From Rhizobium sp. EC-SD404 (GTDB lineage Bacteria > Pseudomonadota > Alphaproteobacteria > Rhizobiales > Rhizobiaceae), in the NCBI RefSeq assembly GCF_902498825.1, contig NZ_LR701457.1, forward strand, positions 1-53,309: a stretch of DNA of 53,309 bases, in the 5' to 3' direction. Positions 24,802 to 33,988 of the stretch are shown here, piece by piece (the stretch's first letter is position 1; each line of letters opens with the position of its first letter). The position numbers and the translations under genes are program-made. The notes beneath the pieces are model-generated. The model did not search any database, had not been told where the DNA came from, and was given only the letters and a program-made list of their open reading frames with translations.

Positions 24802-25803
24802 TCAAACACCCAACGTGGCGACAAGCACCGCCTTGATCGTATGCAGCCGGTTCTCGGCCTGTTCGAAGACGATCGAGGCCGGGCTCTCGAACACGTCATC
24901 GGTCACTTCCATCGCACTGATGCCGAATTTGGCCTCGATGTCGGCACCCACGGATGTCTCTGTGTCATGAAAGGCGGGCAGGCAATGCATGAAGCGGGTT
25001 CGAGGATTGCCGGTTCGGGCCATCAGCGCCGCGTTGACCTGATAGGGCATCAACAGTTCGATCCGCTCGCCCCATTTCTCCTGCGGTTCCCCCATCGAGA
25101 CCCAGACGTCGGTGTAGACGAAATCGACATCCTTGACGGCTGCATCGATATCGTTGGTGATCGTGATACGCGCGCCGGTTTCCGTGGCAATGGCGCGCGC
25201 CTCGTCCTGGATGCCCGCTGACGGCCAGCAGGCATTGGGCGCGCAAAGCCGCACGTCCATGCCCATCTTGGCGCCACCGATCAGCAAGCTGTCGCCCATG
25301 TTGTTGGCTGCGTCGCCGATGAAGGCATAGGACACCAGGTGCAGCGGCTTCTCGATATGCTCCTGCATGGTCAGGAAGTCGGCCAGAATCTGGGTCGGGT
25401 GGAATTCCTTGGTCAGTCCGTTGTAGACCGGCACCCCGGAATATTTGGCCAGTTGCTCGACGATCTCCTGACCAAATCCACGATATTCGATCGCATCATA
25501 GATGCGCCCCAGAACCCGGGCGGTGTCCTTGACCGATTCCTTGTGGCCGATGTGGCTACCGGTTGGTCCGAGATAGGTGACGCGAGCCCCCTGATCATAG
25601 GCAGCGACCTCGAAGCCAACGCGGGTCCGGGTCGAATCCTTCTCAAAGATCAGGGCAATATCCTTGCCCTGCAGCCTGGGCACTTCTGTGCCGGCATATT
25701 TCGCGGTCTTCAGATCGGCCGCGAGCTTCAGGAGAAAACTGATTTCCCTTGGAGAATAATCGCGCAGCGTCAGCAGGCTGCGGTTCTTCAGATTGAACGC
25801 CAT
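24802..25803 (-). CDS. arcB: Catabolic ornithine carbamoyltransferase
   Basis: A 333-residue enzyme converting citrulline and phosphate to ornithine and carbamoyl phosphate in the arginine deiminase pathway. Visible motifs are the carbamoyl-phosphate loop FEKDSTRTR (Ser57 to Arg61), HPTQ, the ornithine loop region DVWVSMGE and the catalytic HCLPAFHD (Cys274). Length and the MAFNLKNRS start are typical of catabolic (ArcB) rather than biosynthetic enzymes, and the neighbours arcA and arcC confirm this. It lies 18 bases after arcA and is coupled to arcC. Confidence 0.95.
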   Translation of the reverse strand: MAFNLKNRSLLTLRDYSPREISFLLKLAADLKTAKYAGTEVPRLQGKDIALIFEKDSTRTRVGFEVAAYDQGARVTYLGPTGSHIGHKESVKDTARVLGRIYDAIEYRGFGQEIVEQLAKYSGVPVYNGLTKEFHPTQILADFLTMQEHIEKPLHLVSYAFIGDAANNMGDSLLIGGAKMGMDVRLCAPNACWPSAGIQDEARAIATETGARITITNDIDAAVKDVDFVYTDVWVSMGEPQEKWGERIELLMPYQVNAALMARTGNPRTRFMHCLPAFHDTETSVGADIEAKFGISAMEVTDDVFESPASIVFEQAENRLHTIKAVLVATLGV

Positions 25804-25821
25804 TGTCTCGCCCCCTTGAAT

Positions 25822-27054
25822 TCAGGTTGCTTCGCGGATGGTCGGGCAGCTCATGCAGTGTGCGCCGCCGCGCCCACGGCCAAGCTCCGCACCAGGAATT
25901 GCCAGGACCTCGACGCCGACGGCCTTGAGAGCTGCATTGGTATCGTCGTTGCGGTCATAGCCGATTACGACTCCGGGGCGCAGCGCCAGGACGTTGTTGC
26001 CGTCATTCCACTGCTCACGGGCCCGCTCCTCCTGGGTATTGCCGCCGGTCGGCACGATCTGCAGTTTCTTGTAGCCAAGAACTTCGGCCACGATTTCGAA
26101 GATCGGGCGCGGGTCGTGGCGGAACGCCAGCGGCGCCGTTCCCTCGCCGGGACGGATGTCGTAGCAAGTCAGTTCGTCGGCGACTTCCTTGAAGGTCGTC
26201 ACCACATCCCCGCCGCACAGCGTGAACACGGTGTCGAGGTGCATCGCTGCGCGCGATTTCGGGATGCGAAAGGCCAGAACGCGGTCCACAACACCCTTGG
26301 CGAAAAGCGCTTGCGCGAGTTGCCCGATGCCTTGTGGCGACGACCGCTCGCCCATGCCTACCAAAACCGTGCGGTTGCCGACCGGCATGATGTCGCCGCC
26401 CTCGAGCGTGGCCAGCCCGTGCTCGTTGGTCGGATCGCCCCAATGGATTTCGGCCTTGCTGGCGAACGTAGGGTGAAACCGGTAGATTGCCGTGTTTAGT
26501 AAGGTTTCCGGGCGGCGTGCAGCCCAGTACATCGGGTTCACGACAACGCCACCATAAATCCAGGCCGAGTTGTCGCGCGTGAATATGGCATTGGGCAGGG
26601 GCGGCAGGATGAAACCGTGATGGCCGAGGTAGCCGCCGAACAGACCCGTCGGGCTGAATGGCAGATCGTCTGCGGCCAGTCCGCCCAGAAGGCATTCCGC
26701 CAGGTCGGCGCCCGGCAGTTCATCCATCCAGCCGCGCAATTCGCTGATCATGCCAACGCCGACTTGATCGGCGCTGATCCTGTGGTCCAGCACGTAGGCG
26801 CGGCCTTCCGCCGTCTCCAATGTCTCGGCCAGTAGCACGTTGACGTCCAATACCTCGACGCCTTCGTCGCGCATGGTTGCGGCAAAGACGTCATGATCCT
26901 TTTGTGCCTGCTTGACCCAGAACACGTCGTCGAACAGCAGTTCCTGACAATTGGCGGGCGTCAGGCGCCGATGGGCAAGGCCCGGGCGGCAGACGATGAC
27001 CTGGTGCAGCTTACCCGCTTCCGAATGAACCCCGAGTTTCATTTCCGCGTTCAT
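25822..27054 (-). CDS. arcA: Arginine deiminase
   Basis: A 410-residue enzyme hydrolysing arginine to citrulline and ammonia. Conserved features are [18 protein letters not shown] near the N-terminus, [12 protein letters not shown], the substrate-binding [21 protein letters not shown] and the nucleophile Cys400 in [13 protein letters not shown]. The ATG at 27054 is preceded by AGGAA; a TTG at 27069 is possible but less likely. It follows arcD by 24 bases and precedes arcB by 18 bases. It provides the first reaction of anaerobic arginine fermentation and also releases ammonia that counters acid. Confidence 0.96.
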   Translation of the reverse strand: MNAEMKLGVHSEAGKLHQVIVCRPGLAHRRLTPANCQELLFDDVFWVKQAQKDHDVFAATMRDEGVEVLDVNVLLAETLETAEGRAYVLDHRISADQVGVGMISELRGWMDELPGADLAECLLGGLAADDLPFSPTGLFGGYLGHHGFILPPLPNAIFTRDNSAWIYGGVVVNPMYWAARRPETLLNTAIYRFHPTFASKAEIHWGDPTNEHGLATLEGGDIMPVGNRTVLVGMGERSSPQGIGQLAQALFAKGVVDRVLAFRIPKSRAAMHLDTVFTLCGGDVVTTFKEVADELTCYDIRPGEGTAPLAFRHDPRPIFEIVAEVLGYKKLQIVPTGGNTQEERAREQWNDGNNVLALRPGVVIGYDRNDDTNAALKAVGVEVLAIPGAELGRGRGGAHCMSCPTIREAT

Positions 27055-27078
27055 CTCAGGGTTCCTCAATTCAAGGGG

Positions 27079-28548
27079 TCAAAGCGCGCTAATGGCGCCG
27101 GTCCACATCAGGTAGGCGGCGATGCCTGCCGCGATCACGATTCCTGTGCCGATCATCGCCTCAATACCGGAAAAGGCCTTTTCGCCCCTTGCGGAGCGGG
27201 CGAACCAGTAGACCGGAACCCCGACGGCATAGAGGATGGCGCACATCAGTAGGTAATTCGGCCCTGCGGCATAGATCAGCCACGCGCCATAAACCGTGGC
27301 CAGTGCGCCGGTGAACATGTCGCGGCCACGCCCCTCACCCGCCCCATAGCTTTCGCCGCTCAGCGCCAGCTTGAAGGCATAAGCGCCAGAGAGCACGTAA
27401 GGCACCAGGATCGCGGTCGAGGCGATGTAGAACAGGGCGAGATAGGTCGAGTTCGCGAAAAATGTGACGATCAGGAATATCTGCACGAAGATGTTGGTGA
27501 TCCACAGCGACCCGGCAGGAGACCCATTCGCGTTTTCGGTCGCAAACACCTTCGGCAGCATGCCCTCCTTTGCCGCGCGATAAGGAATTTCGGCGGCAAA
27601 CAACGTCCAGCTCAGGAACGCGCCAGCCACCGAGATGACAAGCCCGATCCTCACGAGAACCGAACCCCAGGGACCAACGACCTGTTCCAGCACGTTGGCC
27701 ATCGATGCCGACGAAGGCAGGGCGGCGAGTTCAGCCTGGTTCATGACGCCGAAGGACAGCAGCGATACGCACAAATAGACGCCGAGCGCGATGACGAATC
27801 CGATGATCGTGGCGCGACCAATGTCCTCCCGTCTGGCGGCGCGGCCGGAAACGACGCTTGCGCCTTCGATCCCGATGAAGACCCAGAGCGTGACAAGCAT
27901 CGTGCTTTTGACCTGGTCCATGATGCTGCCAAGGTCGGGTGTCTGTGTCCCCCAGAAATCAGTGCTGATCTTCGGCGGGTTGAACGCCAACGTCACGAGC
28001 AGGATGAACAGCAGGATAGGTAGCAATTTCGCGATTGTAGTAACGACATTGATGATGGCGGCCTGTCGGATACCCATAAGAATCAGCGCATGGGTGATCC
28101 ACAGAACAACCGAGGCGCCGATGATCGCCTGAACCGTGTTCCCCTCGGCGCCGAAGGCTGGATAAAAATAGCTCAGGGCACCGAAGATCAGCACGACATA
28201 GGATACGTTGCCCAGCCACGCGCTGAGCCAGTAGCCCCAGGCACTGTTGAAGCCGACGAAATCGCCGAAGCCGGCCCGGGCATAGGCATAGGGACCCGCG
28301 TCGAGCGCAGGCTTTCGGGTCGACAGTCCCTGATAGACGAAGGCCAGCGCAAGCATGCCGATGCCGGTGATCAGCCAACCGATGACGACGGCACCCGGAG
28401 ATGCACCCTTGGCCATGTTCTGCGGCAGGCTGAAAACGCCGCCGCCAATCATTGAACCTACGACGAGGGCGACAAGCGCGACCAATCCGAGCTTGCCGGA
28501 TGACCTGCTATCGGCCTTCGGCGCCCCTTCGAGACCCGTGATAGCCAT
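27079..28548 (-). CDS. arcD: Arginine:ornithine antiporter (APC family)
   Basis: A 489-residue transporter with about 12-13 membrane helices of the APC superfamily (GLVALVALVVGSMIGGGVFSLPQNMA at the start, the typical unwound helix 1 GSMIGGGVF). It exchanges external arginine for internal ornithine without energy cost. The ATG at 28548 is preceded by GGGGGAGAG; a longer frame from 28632 adds 28 basic residues unlikely for this family. It is first of the arcDABC operon. A near-FNR box lies about 160 bases before the ATG. Confidence 0.94.
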   Translation of the reverse strand: MAITGLEGAPKADSRSSGKLGLVALVALVVGSMIGGGVFSLPQNMAKGASPGAVVIGWLITGIGMLALAFVYQGLSTRKPALDAGPYAYARAGFGDFVGFNSAWGYWLSAWLGNVSYVVLIFGALSYFYPAFGAEGNTVQAIIGASVVLWITHALILMGIRQAAIINVVTTIAKLLPILLFILLVTLAFNPPKISTDFWGTQTPDLGSIMDQVKSTMLVTLWVFIGIEGASVVSGRAARREDIGRATIIGFVIALGVYLCVSLLSFGVMNQAELAALPSSASMANVLEQVVGPWGSVLVRIGLVISVAGAFLSWTLFAAEIPYRAAKEGMLPKVFATENANGSPAGSLWITNIFVQIFLIVTFFANSTYLALFYIASTAILVPYVLSGAYAFKLALSGESYGAGEGRGRDMFTGALATVYGAWLIYAAGPNYLLMCAILYAVGVPVYWFARSARGEKAFSGIEAMIGTGIVIAAGIAAYLMWTGAISAL

Positions 28549-28709
28549 GCTTTCTCTCCCCCAAACCCAGGGTTTGTGCCGGCGTCGGTCGCCACTCCTC
28601 CAGAAACGGCTATCGCCGAAGTGCTTGATCAATTCCGCGAGGACACAAGGTGATTCAATGGCACTTGACTGGATTTGACATAATATTACCCCCTGATTCC
28701 CGAGACGTA

Positions 28710-28723
28710 CTGATCCAGGTCAA
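28710..28723. promoter_or_regulatory. FNR/FixK-like box before arcDABC
   Basis: CTGATCCAGGTCAA (reverse strand TTGACCTGGATCAG) matches TTGA-N6-TCAA with one mismatch. The only divergent neighbour is the VIT1 pseudogene, so it most likely controls the arc operon. FNR-type control of arc genes is established in other proteobacteria. Confidence 0.55.
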
Positions 28724-28896
28724 GGCGCTTGCAATACTTAACCGTACGATATGTCAGAATTTGCTCTAGCTGGGTGTTTATTACCGACCGACGGATCTAA
28801 TCCGGCGATCGCCTTCTAATTTCCAACACCGCTGTTTCTAACTACCAAAGTAGAAGCTGAAGACGTAGAAATTAAGAACAATCCCCGAGGCCTGCC

Positions 28897-29137
28897 ATGT
28901 CGCGCCTTCACACACATCCCGAGTCCCATCTCGTTTCCCGCATCGGCTGGCTGCGGGCGGCGGTGCTGGCGCGAATGACGGCATCGTGTCGAGCGCCAGC
29001 CTGATCGTCGGGTTGGCGCGGCGTCGGCCGCGACATCCGAGGTTCTGGTGGCAGGTGTTGCTGGTCTGGTGGCGGACGCGATGTCCATGACGGCGGGCGA
29101 GAATGTCTCGGTCAGTTCGCAGTCCGACACCGAACAG
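28897..29137 (+). pseudogene. VIT1/CCC1-family transporter remnant (frameshifted, truncated)
   Basis: Starting at the ATG at 28897 the frame reads MSRLHTHPESHLVSRIGWLRAAVL, the typical VIT1/CCC1 iron/manganese transporter N-terminus. Two single-base deletions then appear, near 28970 and near 29013. Correcting them restores ANDGIVSSASLIVG and VLVAGVAGLVADAMSM, with a later SVSSQSDTEQ. The match ends near 29137, where a 53-base repeat follows; the remaining two thirds of the gene are missing. It can no longer make a working transporter. Confidence 0.85.
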
Positions 29138-29151
29138 CGTGGCCAATCTCG

Positions 29152-29204
29152 TTGCGAGACCTCTGGGCATGCTCGAGACGGCTACGATGTATCGTGCCAT
29201 CGTC
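29152..29204 (+). repeat. 53-base direct repeat, copy 2
   Basis: Second copy of the repeat at 19876-19928, here joined directly to the broken VIT1/CCC1 remnant. The frame ending at the TAG near 29224 reads ARPLGMLETATMYRAIVLA against AKPLGMLETATMHRAVVVA in copy 1. Confidence 0.6.
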
Positions 29205-29286
29205 CTGGCGGTGACCATCGGGTAGTGACCTGTTTCCAATCGGTCGGCGGGTATTTCTTCCTCTGAACAGGATGCGACGGTTAATC

Positions 29287-29300
29287 TTGATCCCGATCAA
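29287..29300. promoter_or_regulatory. FNR box before the DUF2892 gene
   Basis: TTGATCCCGATCAA is a perfect FNR consensus 62 bases before the start codon at 29362. It probably serves the small membrane protein, and perhaps the cytochrome c gene downstream by read-through. Confidence 0.75.
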
Positions 29301-29361
29301 GGCGAACGTATCGCCATGCTGATTGAATGCATGGCATCGGATCCATCTATAGGAGACTGCC

Positions 29362-29574
29362 ATGTTTTCTAGCAATGTTGGCCCAATCGACCGGGTGATC
29401 AGGATTGGCGTCGGCTTAGCGATCTTGTCGCTTTTCTTTGCCTACCCGGCGAGCGACTGGCGTTATTGGAGCTTTCTTGGCTTTGTGCCTCTTCTAACCG
29501 GGGTCTTAGGCACGTGTCCGCTCTACAGCATGCTTGGAATGTCGACCCGTCGGGCAGAACCCGATGAGGGGTGA
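29362..29574 (+). CDS. DUF2892 membrane protein (YgaP transmembrane-type)
   Basis: A 70-residue protein with two hydrophobic helices (VIRIGVGLAILSLFFAY and WSFLGFVPLLTGVLGTCPLYSMLG), matching the DUF2892 family. Members resemble the membrane part of YgaP and carry a Thr-Cys-Pro-Leu-Tyr motif (here GTCPLYSMLG). The role is unknown; relatives link to sulfur transfer or redox stress. AGGAGA precedes the start, and a perfect FNR box lies 62 bases upstream. Confidence 0.9.
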   Translation: MFSSNVGPIDRVIRIGVGLAILSLFFAYPASDWRYWSFLGFVPLLTGVLGTCPLYSMLGMSTRRAEPDEG

Positions 29575-29774
29575 GGCGGTGTTAGTACACGTCACCTCGT
29601 GTCCATGAGGGCAGAGGTGGAATAGATCGTTGGACCAATCCGACCGACCAGCAACCATCCGACGCTAGCGGAGATCAGGATGAACCGGTTCAGATCACAG
29701 ATAACCGTGAGGACATGACGAGGGGTATCGAAGAACGACCTTCAACGCAGAAGACAGCTTGGGAGAGCGGAACA

Positions 29775-30116
29775 ATGTGCAGACGCAACACCTCATTCTA
29801 TCAGCGGCTATTAAGCTCCATACTTGTCGTCGTTGCTGCTTATCTGACATGTTCCACGCCTGTCCTTTCTGCATCTGCTGGCAGGGATCTTGTCGAAGCG
29901 AACTGCTCTCGGTGTCACGCCATCGACATCGCGGACAGCAGCCAACATCCCGCGGCACCAGCTTTTCGTGATCTCCACGAGCGCTATCCACTTGATGCTT
30001 TGGAGGAGGCTTTCGCCGAAGGGATTTACGTCGGGCATCCGGACATGCCCGAGTTCATTGCGACACCCCAACAAACTGAAGCGATTATTGACTATATCCA
30101 GAGGCTATCCCGCTGA
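29775..30116 (+). CDS. Exported class I cytochrome c
   Basis: A 113-residue protein from the ATG at 29775, preceded by GGGAGAG. Residues 1-33 are a signal peptide. The heme site is Cys44-Ser-Arg-Cys47-His48 (NCSRCH), and Met91 in GHPDMPEF is the probable axial ligand. It is a small monoheme electron carrier of the periplasm. It follows the FNR-controlled DUF2892 gene by 200 bases and may carry electrons to a high-affinity oxidase or another reductase not present in this window. Confidence 0.9.
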   Translation: MCRRNTSFYQRLLSSILVVVAAYLTCSTPVLSASAGRDLVEANCSRCHAIDIADSSQHPAAPAFRDLHERYPLDALEEAFAEGIYVGHPDMPEFIATPQQTEAIIDYIQRLSR

Positions 30117-30976
30117 ATGCCGAAATGAGGAGCGTAGCGGATTTGGCACACCCGCCAAGGCGACTCCGTGATTATCAGTGGGTCCGCGTCGCAAATCTCG
30201 TGTGCTTCCACCACCGCAAGGGCACCAGATGTATAAGCTTCCAAGATCGACTCAGCAGATGAAGAGTGTGGATGCCGAATTCATCAAAAACACTGCTGCC
30301 TGGGGACCCAGCGGAACCCTGACAGTTTTCAGTCGACTGCCGAGCGCAGACAACGGTAGGCATCGGAAAGGAACAATAAGAGCCTTTGATCTGACCTCGG
30401 TTTTTCTGCCGGGGCGTCGACTTGAGTGTTTCGACTGTGTCGAAGCGCTTGTGGAACACTGGGCGGTTCCCAGGGAGTGGTCATGAACAGCACCAAGCAC
30501 TTGGTAGTTTTAAGTTTGTAATTATTCGCTGAATTCAACCCTTACTGGCGATTGCCTTGAAGTCTGCTCCTTAATTTGCGCGGTTCAGCCTAAGTCCGCT
30601 TTAGCCGGACGATCGACTATTCAAGTGGCCCAATAGGGGCAGAAACTGTCGGCAAATTCAGCCCGCGTTCGGTGGCAGCTATTCGGCTTTAGAGATGCAC
30701 AACCGGACAGTCCGGTATCGGCCCCTGATAAGTCGTTCAAGCTTCTTGGACCAGTGTCCAAAAGCAGACCTCAGTCACCAGTGATTTGATCAGTATCGCC
30801 GCATCGTCGCCCTCGTTGCGCTCTTCACGCTTGCCTCGGGCCTCGCGCCACTGGTGGAGAATAACCGATGGCCGCATTGCTGAGCACCAAAACTCGTTAG
30901 AACTTGATCTTGCGCAAGCCCACTCACGTTCGATCGCTGTATGCAGGAGTCGCGGCTTTGACCCAGGAGAACGACC
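30117..30976. other. Gene-poor stretch with a doubtful ORF and repeat copy E
   Basis: Between the cytochrome c and the second universal stress gene. A frame from 30229 to 30486 (85 residues, ATG with AAGGGC upstream) has no family resemblance, and an opposing frame is equally open, so I do not call a gene. Repeat copy E lies at about 30668. A weak FNR-like sequence TTGATCTTGCGCAA at 30904-30917, 60 bases before the stress gene, has two mismatches in its right half. Confidence 0.4.
30668..30735 (+). repeat. Dispersed intergenic repeat, copy E
   Basis: GGTGGCAGCTATTCGGCTTT then CCGGACAGTCCGG, a perfect 6+1+6 palindrome, then TCGGCCCCTGATAAG, matching the spacer of copy C (TCGGCCCCTAAGCAG). The second hairpin is missing. 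Confidence 0.6.
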
Positions 30977-31813
30977 ATGACGTTCAAGACTGTGCTGAAC
31001 ATAGTCGGCCACGAGCAGCGAGACGGTGATGTCAAGCTTGCGATGGAGCTCTGTGAGAGCGCAAACGCGCATCTCAGCGTAATGATCATCGGCATCGCGG
31101 CGCCACCGCCAGTCGGCGATTATGCTTCCGTTATTTCAGACGCGTGGCTGGCCGAGCGCGAAGCGGACGTGGAGCAGCTCGGCGATTGCGTCGAGGCCTT
31201 TGAGGGTCTCCTGCAGCAACGTGGGCTCTCTGCTGATATAACATCTGATTACGTAGAAACGGCCAGCGCCGATGAGGCCGTTGGGCTACGCGCACGCTAT
31301 TGCGACCTCGCGGTGATCGGGCCCGACTTGCTTGCAACCCACCATCTTAAATATCGCGTGGCAAATGGTGTCTTGTTTCATGCGCAGCGTCCGCTTCTCC
31401 TGATGCCGAGAGGCGCTGCGGTCTCGCTTTCGCCAAAACGTATCGTGATTGGGTGGAATTCGACGCTCGAAGCCGCGCGTGCGGTGCGCGAGGCGCTAGA
31501 CTTGATCGATAAGGCCGACGACGTACGCATCGTGCTTGTCGATCCAAAAACGTCAGATCGGGCAAATGGACCGGAACCTGGCGCCGACGTCGCGGCCTAT
31601 CTCGCACGTCATGGGGCGAAAGTGACGGTGGAACGAGTGGCGAGCGGAGGCGAGATGGCCGGCGCCGTTCTGATGCAGCACGCCCGCGACGCTTCGGCCG
31701 ATATGTTGGTGCTGGGCGCCTATGGACATTCACGGTTACGTCAGCGCATGTTTGGAGGTGTGACAAGCATGATGATTGATGCGCCGGAAATACCGACTTT
31801 CCTTGCGCGATAG
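30977..31813 (+). CDS. Universal stress protein, tandem UspA domains
   Basis: A 278-residue tandem Usp protein, a paralogue of the one at 19021. The first half (FKTVLNIVGHEQRDGDVKLAMELCESANAHLSVMI) is degenerate. The second half carries GAYGHSRLRQRMFGGVTSMMI near the C-terminus, the nucleotide-binding motif. AGGAGA precedes the start. It stands alone upstream of fixLJ, and its promoter has only a weak FNR-like match. Confidence 0.9.
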   Translation: MTFKTVLNIVGHEQRDGDVKLAMELCESANAHLSVMIIGIAAPPPVGDYASVISDAWLAEREADVEQLGDCVEAFEGLLQQRGLSADITSDYVETASADEAVGLRARYCDLAVIGPDLLATHHLKYRVANGVLFHAQRPLLLMPRGAAVSLSPKRIVIGWNSTLEAARAVREALDLIDKADDVRIVLVDPKTSDRANGPEPGADVAAYLARHGAKVTVERVASGGEMAGAVLMQHARDASADMLVLGAYGHSRLRQRMFGGVTSMMIDAPEIPTFLAR

Positions 31814-32122
31814 TTGTGGCCATTCGGCCAAAGCGGCTGATCCGTCGCGTGAGCGATCATCATCTGAGAGGACCGCGGCCCAGACGCAAATACCTAGCCG
31901 CTTGTGGGGTGATAAGTTCGCGTCTTCCCGGTATAATTTCCTAAACGTTGCATGCCTTTGATGGAATTAGTTTTGCTTCATTGGAAACTGGCTCTCCGCT
32001 TGGCACCCAAGGCGCGTTGGAAGGGGTTGCGGTCATCATCGTCACCAATGACCGTCAATTGCAGATCAGTTGTTCTGTTGTTGACCGCACTTGACGCAGA
32101 CGTGACAGACTTGACAGATTGA
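31814..32122. other. Intergenic region upstream of fixL
   Basis: 309 bases that should hold the fixL promoter. A TATAAT-like element lies at about 31930 (GGTATAATTTCC). I see no FixK box, operator or gene. Confidence 0.35.
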
Positions 32123-33310
32123 GTGAAAGTCACGCCGAACATCGCAACCTTCAATCTGCGTCACAAGGTTCACTCTGTGAAAGATAATTCGGTGTCCGAG
32201 GCGCGGCTGGCGAGTATGCTCGATACCGCTGTCGACGGCATCGTAGTCATCGACGAACGCGGGACGATCCTGAGCTTTAACAAGGCCTCCGAAAAGCTCT
32301 TTGGCTATCCGCCCGAGCAAGTTATCGGACGGAACGTCAAATGTATTATGCCCTCGCGTTATGCCAAAGAGCATGACGACTATCTTTCGCATTATCGTGA
32401 CACGGGAGAGCGCCGCATCATTGGAATTGGCCGTGAGGTCGAGGGCATGCATCGTGACGGAGCAATTATACCTGTCGAACTTTCGGTCGGCGAGGCGCAG
32501 ACGCCGGATGGCCGCCAGTTCATCGGTATCATTCGCGATTTGCGTTCCAGGCGGGCCACAGAGGAGCGTATGCGCGACCTTCAAAGCCAGCTTGTCCATA
32601 TGGCCCGCGTTTCTGCGATCGATGAAATGGGCGCCGCGCTCGCACATGAACTGAATCAGCCTTTGACGGCATTAATGCTCTATTTAGAGGCTGTTCAGCG
32701 CGGTCTATCGAAGGAATGGACCGTCGATGATCTGCGGTCGCAGGCCCTCGACAATGCACTACGCGAGGCTCAGCGCGCGGCTGGCATCGTACAACGCATG
32801 CGAGGCTTTCTAGACCGCGGCGATCAGCGACGTCGCATGGTCGACCTCGAACGCCTTCTCGATGAGGCGGTCGAACTGACCAAGATGGGGCGTCGTTCGG
32901 ACGGTGTGACGATCACACGGACTGATGATCCGCAGATGCCGCTGATCAGGGCCGACCCAATACAGGTTCAGCAGGTCTTCGTGAACCTTCTCCGCAATGC
33001 CTTTGATGCCGTGGAAGGGCAGCCGCGACCAGAAATTAACATAGACACCAGATATGACGGATGGAGGGCTAAGGTTGTCGTCGGCGACAACGGCCGTGGC
33101 ATAGCGCCGAATGCCTTGCAGGATCTCTTCAAAGCCTTCTCCTCCAGCAAACGGAAGGGTATGGGCCTTGGTCTGGCGATCTCGCGTTCAATCGCGCAAA
33201 GCCACGGGGGTGATCTGACTGTAGATCCTGGTGGACACGGCCGCGGCGCTCGTTTCGAGTTGACCTTGCCCGCCGGAGATCCAGCAGTGCAGAGCTCCGG
33301 TCATGACTGA
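32123..33310 (+). CDS. fixL: Oxygen-sensing histidine kinase FixL
   Basis: A 395-residue soluble kinase from a GTG at 32123; a GTG at 32177 with AAGG upstream is an alternative. Residues about 26-140 form a heme PAS domain with the proximal heme ligand His84 (EHDDYLSHYR) and the signalling Arg104 in RRIIGIGR, matching His200 and Arg220 of Bradyrhizobium FixL. The kinase core has His175 in AALAHELNQPLTA and Asn292 in NLLRNAFDAV. It therefore should bind oxygen at heme and phosphorylate FixJ when oxygen is low. It overlaps fixJ by 8 bases. No membrane helices are present, as in Bradyrhizobium and unlike Sinorhizobium. Confidence 0.94.
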   Translation: MKVTPNIATFNLRHKVHSVKDNSVSEARLASMLDTAVDGIVVIDERGTILSFNKASEKLFGYPPEQVIGRNVKCIMPSRYAKEHDDYLSHYRDTGERRIIGIGREVEGMHRDGAIIPVELSVGEAQTPDGRQFIGIIRDLRSRRATEERMRDLQSQLVHMARVSAIDEMGAALAHELNQPLTALMLYLEAVQRGLSKEWTVDDLRSQALDNALREAQRAAGIVQRMRGFLDRGDQRRRMVDLERLLDEAVELTKMGRRSDGVTITRTDDPQMPLIRADPIQVQQVFVNLLRNAFDAVEGQPRPEINIDTRYDGWRAKVVVGDNGRGIAPNALQDLFKAFSSSKRKGMGLGLAISRSIAQSHGGDLTVDPGGHGRGARFELTLPAGDPAVQSSGHD

Positions 33311-33899
33311 TCATGCGAAGCTGATTCATGTCGTCGATGACGACGCGGCCGTGCTGGATGCGCTCGGTATTATTCTGCGAATGGAAGGCTATGAGGTGCA
33401 GGGCTTCGAATCAGGCGATGCCTTCGTTCGTGCCATCGCCCATCGGTTCCCAGATTGCCTCCTTCTCGACGTGCATATGCCAGGTCGATCGGGCCTCGAC
33501 ATCCTGCGTGTTCTCGAGCAAAGCCGTTTTCCCGCACCAGTCATTGTCATCACCGGGCAGGGCGATATTCCGATGGCGGTCCAAGCTGTGAAGTTGGGCG
33601 CACTCGACTTTCTTGAAAAACCATTTGATGTCGATCGTCTGATCGAGCGTGTCAGACAGGCGATCGATGGGGCACCGGCTGATAGTTTCCAATCGGGTTT
33701 TGCGGGCGATGATCGCCTGTCAGAGCGGGAGGCGGAAGTGCTCGCGCAGGTCGTCGGCGGCGCTCGGGACAAAGAAGCTGCGATTGCACTCGGCATCAGT
33801 CCGCGAACGGTGGAGGCGCATCGTAAGAGCATCATGGCCAAGCTCGGGGCCCGAACGCTCGCCGACCTCCTGCGGATCGTCTACTCCAAGCGAAGGTGA
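33303..33899 (+). CDS. fixJ: Response regulator FixJ
   Basis: A 198-residue regulator. The receiver has the acidic DDD (residues 12-14) and phospho-acceptor Asp56 in CLLLDVHMP; Thr in VITGQGD and Lys in EKPFD complete the site. The LuxR-type C-terminal domain (LSEREAEVLAQVVGGARDKEAAIALGISPRTVEAHRKSIM) binds DNA. Coupled by an 8-base overlap to fixL. When phosphorylated it should activate a fixK-type gene; one lies 530 bases downstream. Confidence 0.95.
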   Translation: MTDHAKLIHVVDDDAAVLDALGIILRMEGYEVQGFESGDAFVRAIAHRFPDCLLLDVHMPGRSGLDILRVLEQSRFPAPVIVITGQGDIPMAVQAVKLGALDFLEKPFDVDRLIERVRQAIDGAPADSFQSGFAGDDRLSEREAEVLAQVVGGARDKEAAIALGISPRTVEAHRKSIMAKLGARTLADLLRIVYSKRR

Positions 33900-33988
33900 A
33901 AACATCCGCTATTTGATGCATCTCAAGACCGTCGTGGCGGTTACTCGCAGAATGGGCGCTCGTTCCATCCAGCGAGGGCCTACTGTTC

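Noticed and set aside
28625..28632. TTGATCAA palindrome near the arcD upstream region
   Set aside because: It lacks the four-base spacer of FNR/FixK boxes; palindromes of this size occur by chance.
29112..29375. 87-codon minus-strand frame upstream of the DUF2892 gene
   Set aside because: It runs across the FNR box and the repeat, has no ribosome binding site and is a shadow of the VIT1 remnant region.
30229..30486. 85-codon frame after the cytochrome c gene
   Set aside because: Only weak AAGGGC upstream; an equally long frame lies on the opposite strand, and no family is recognised.
30904..30917. TTGATCTTGCGCAA as an FNR box before the second universal stress gene
   Set aside because: Two mismatches in the right half against the FNR consensus; kept only as a weak note because its distance of 60 bases would fit.
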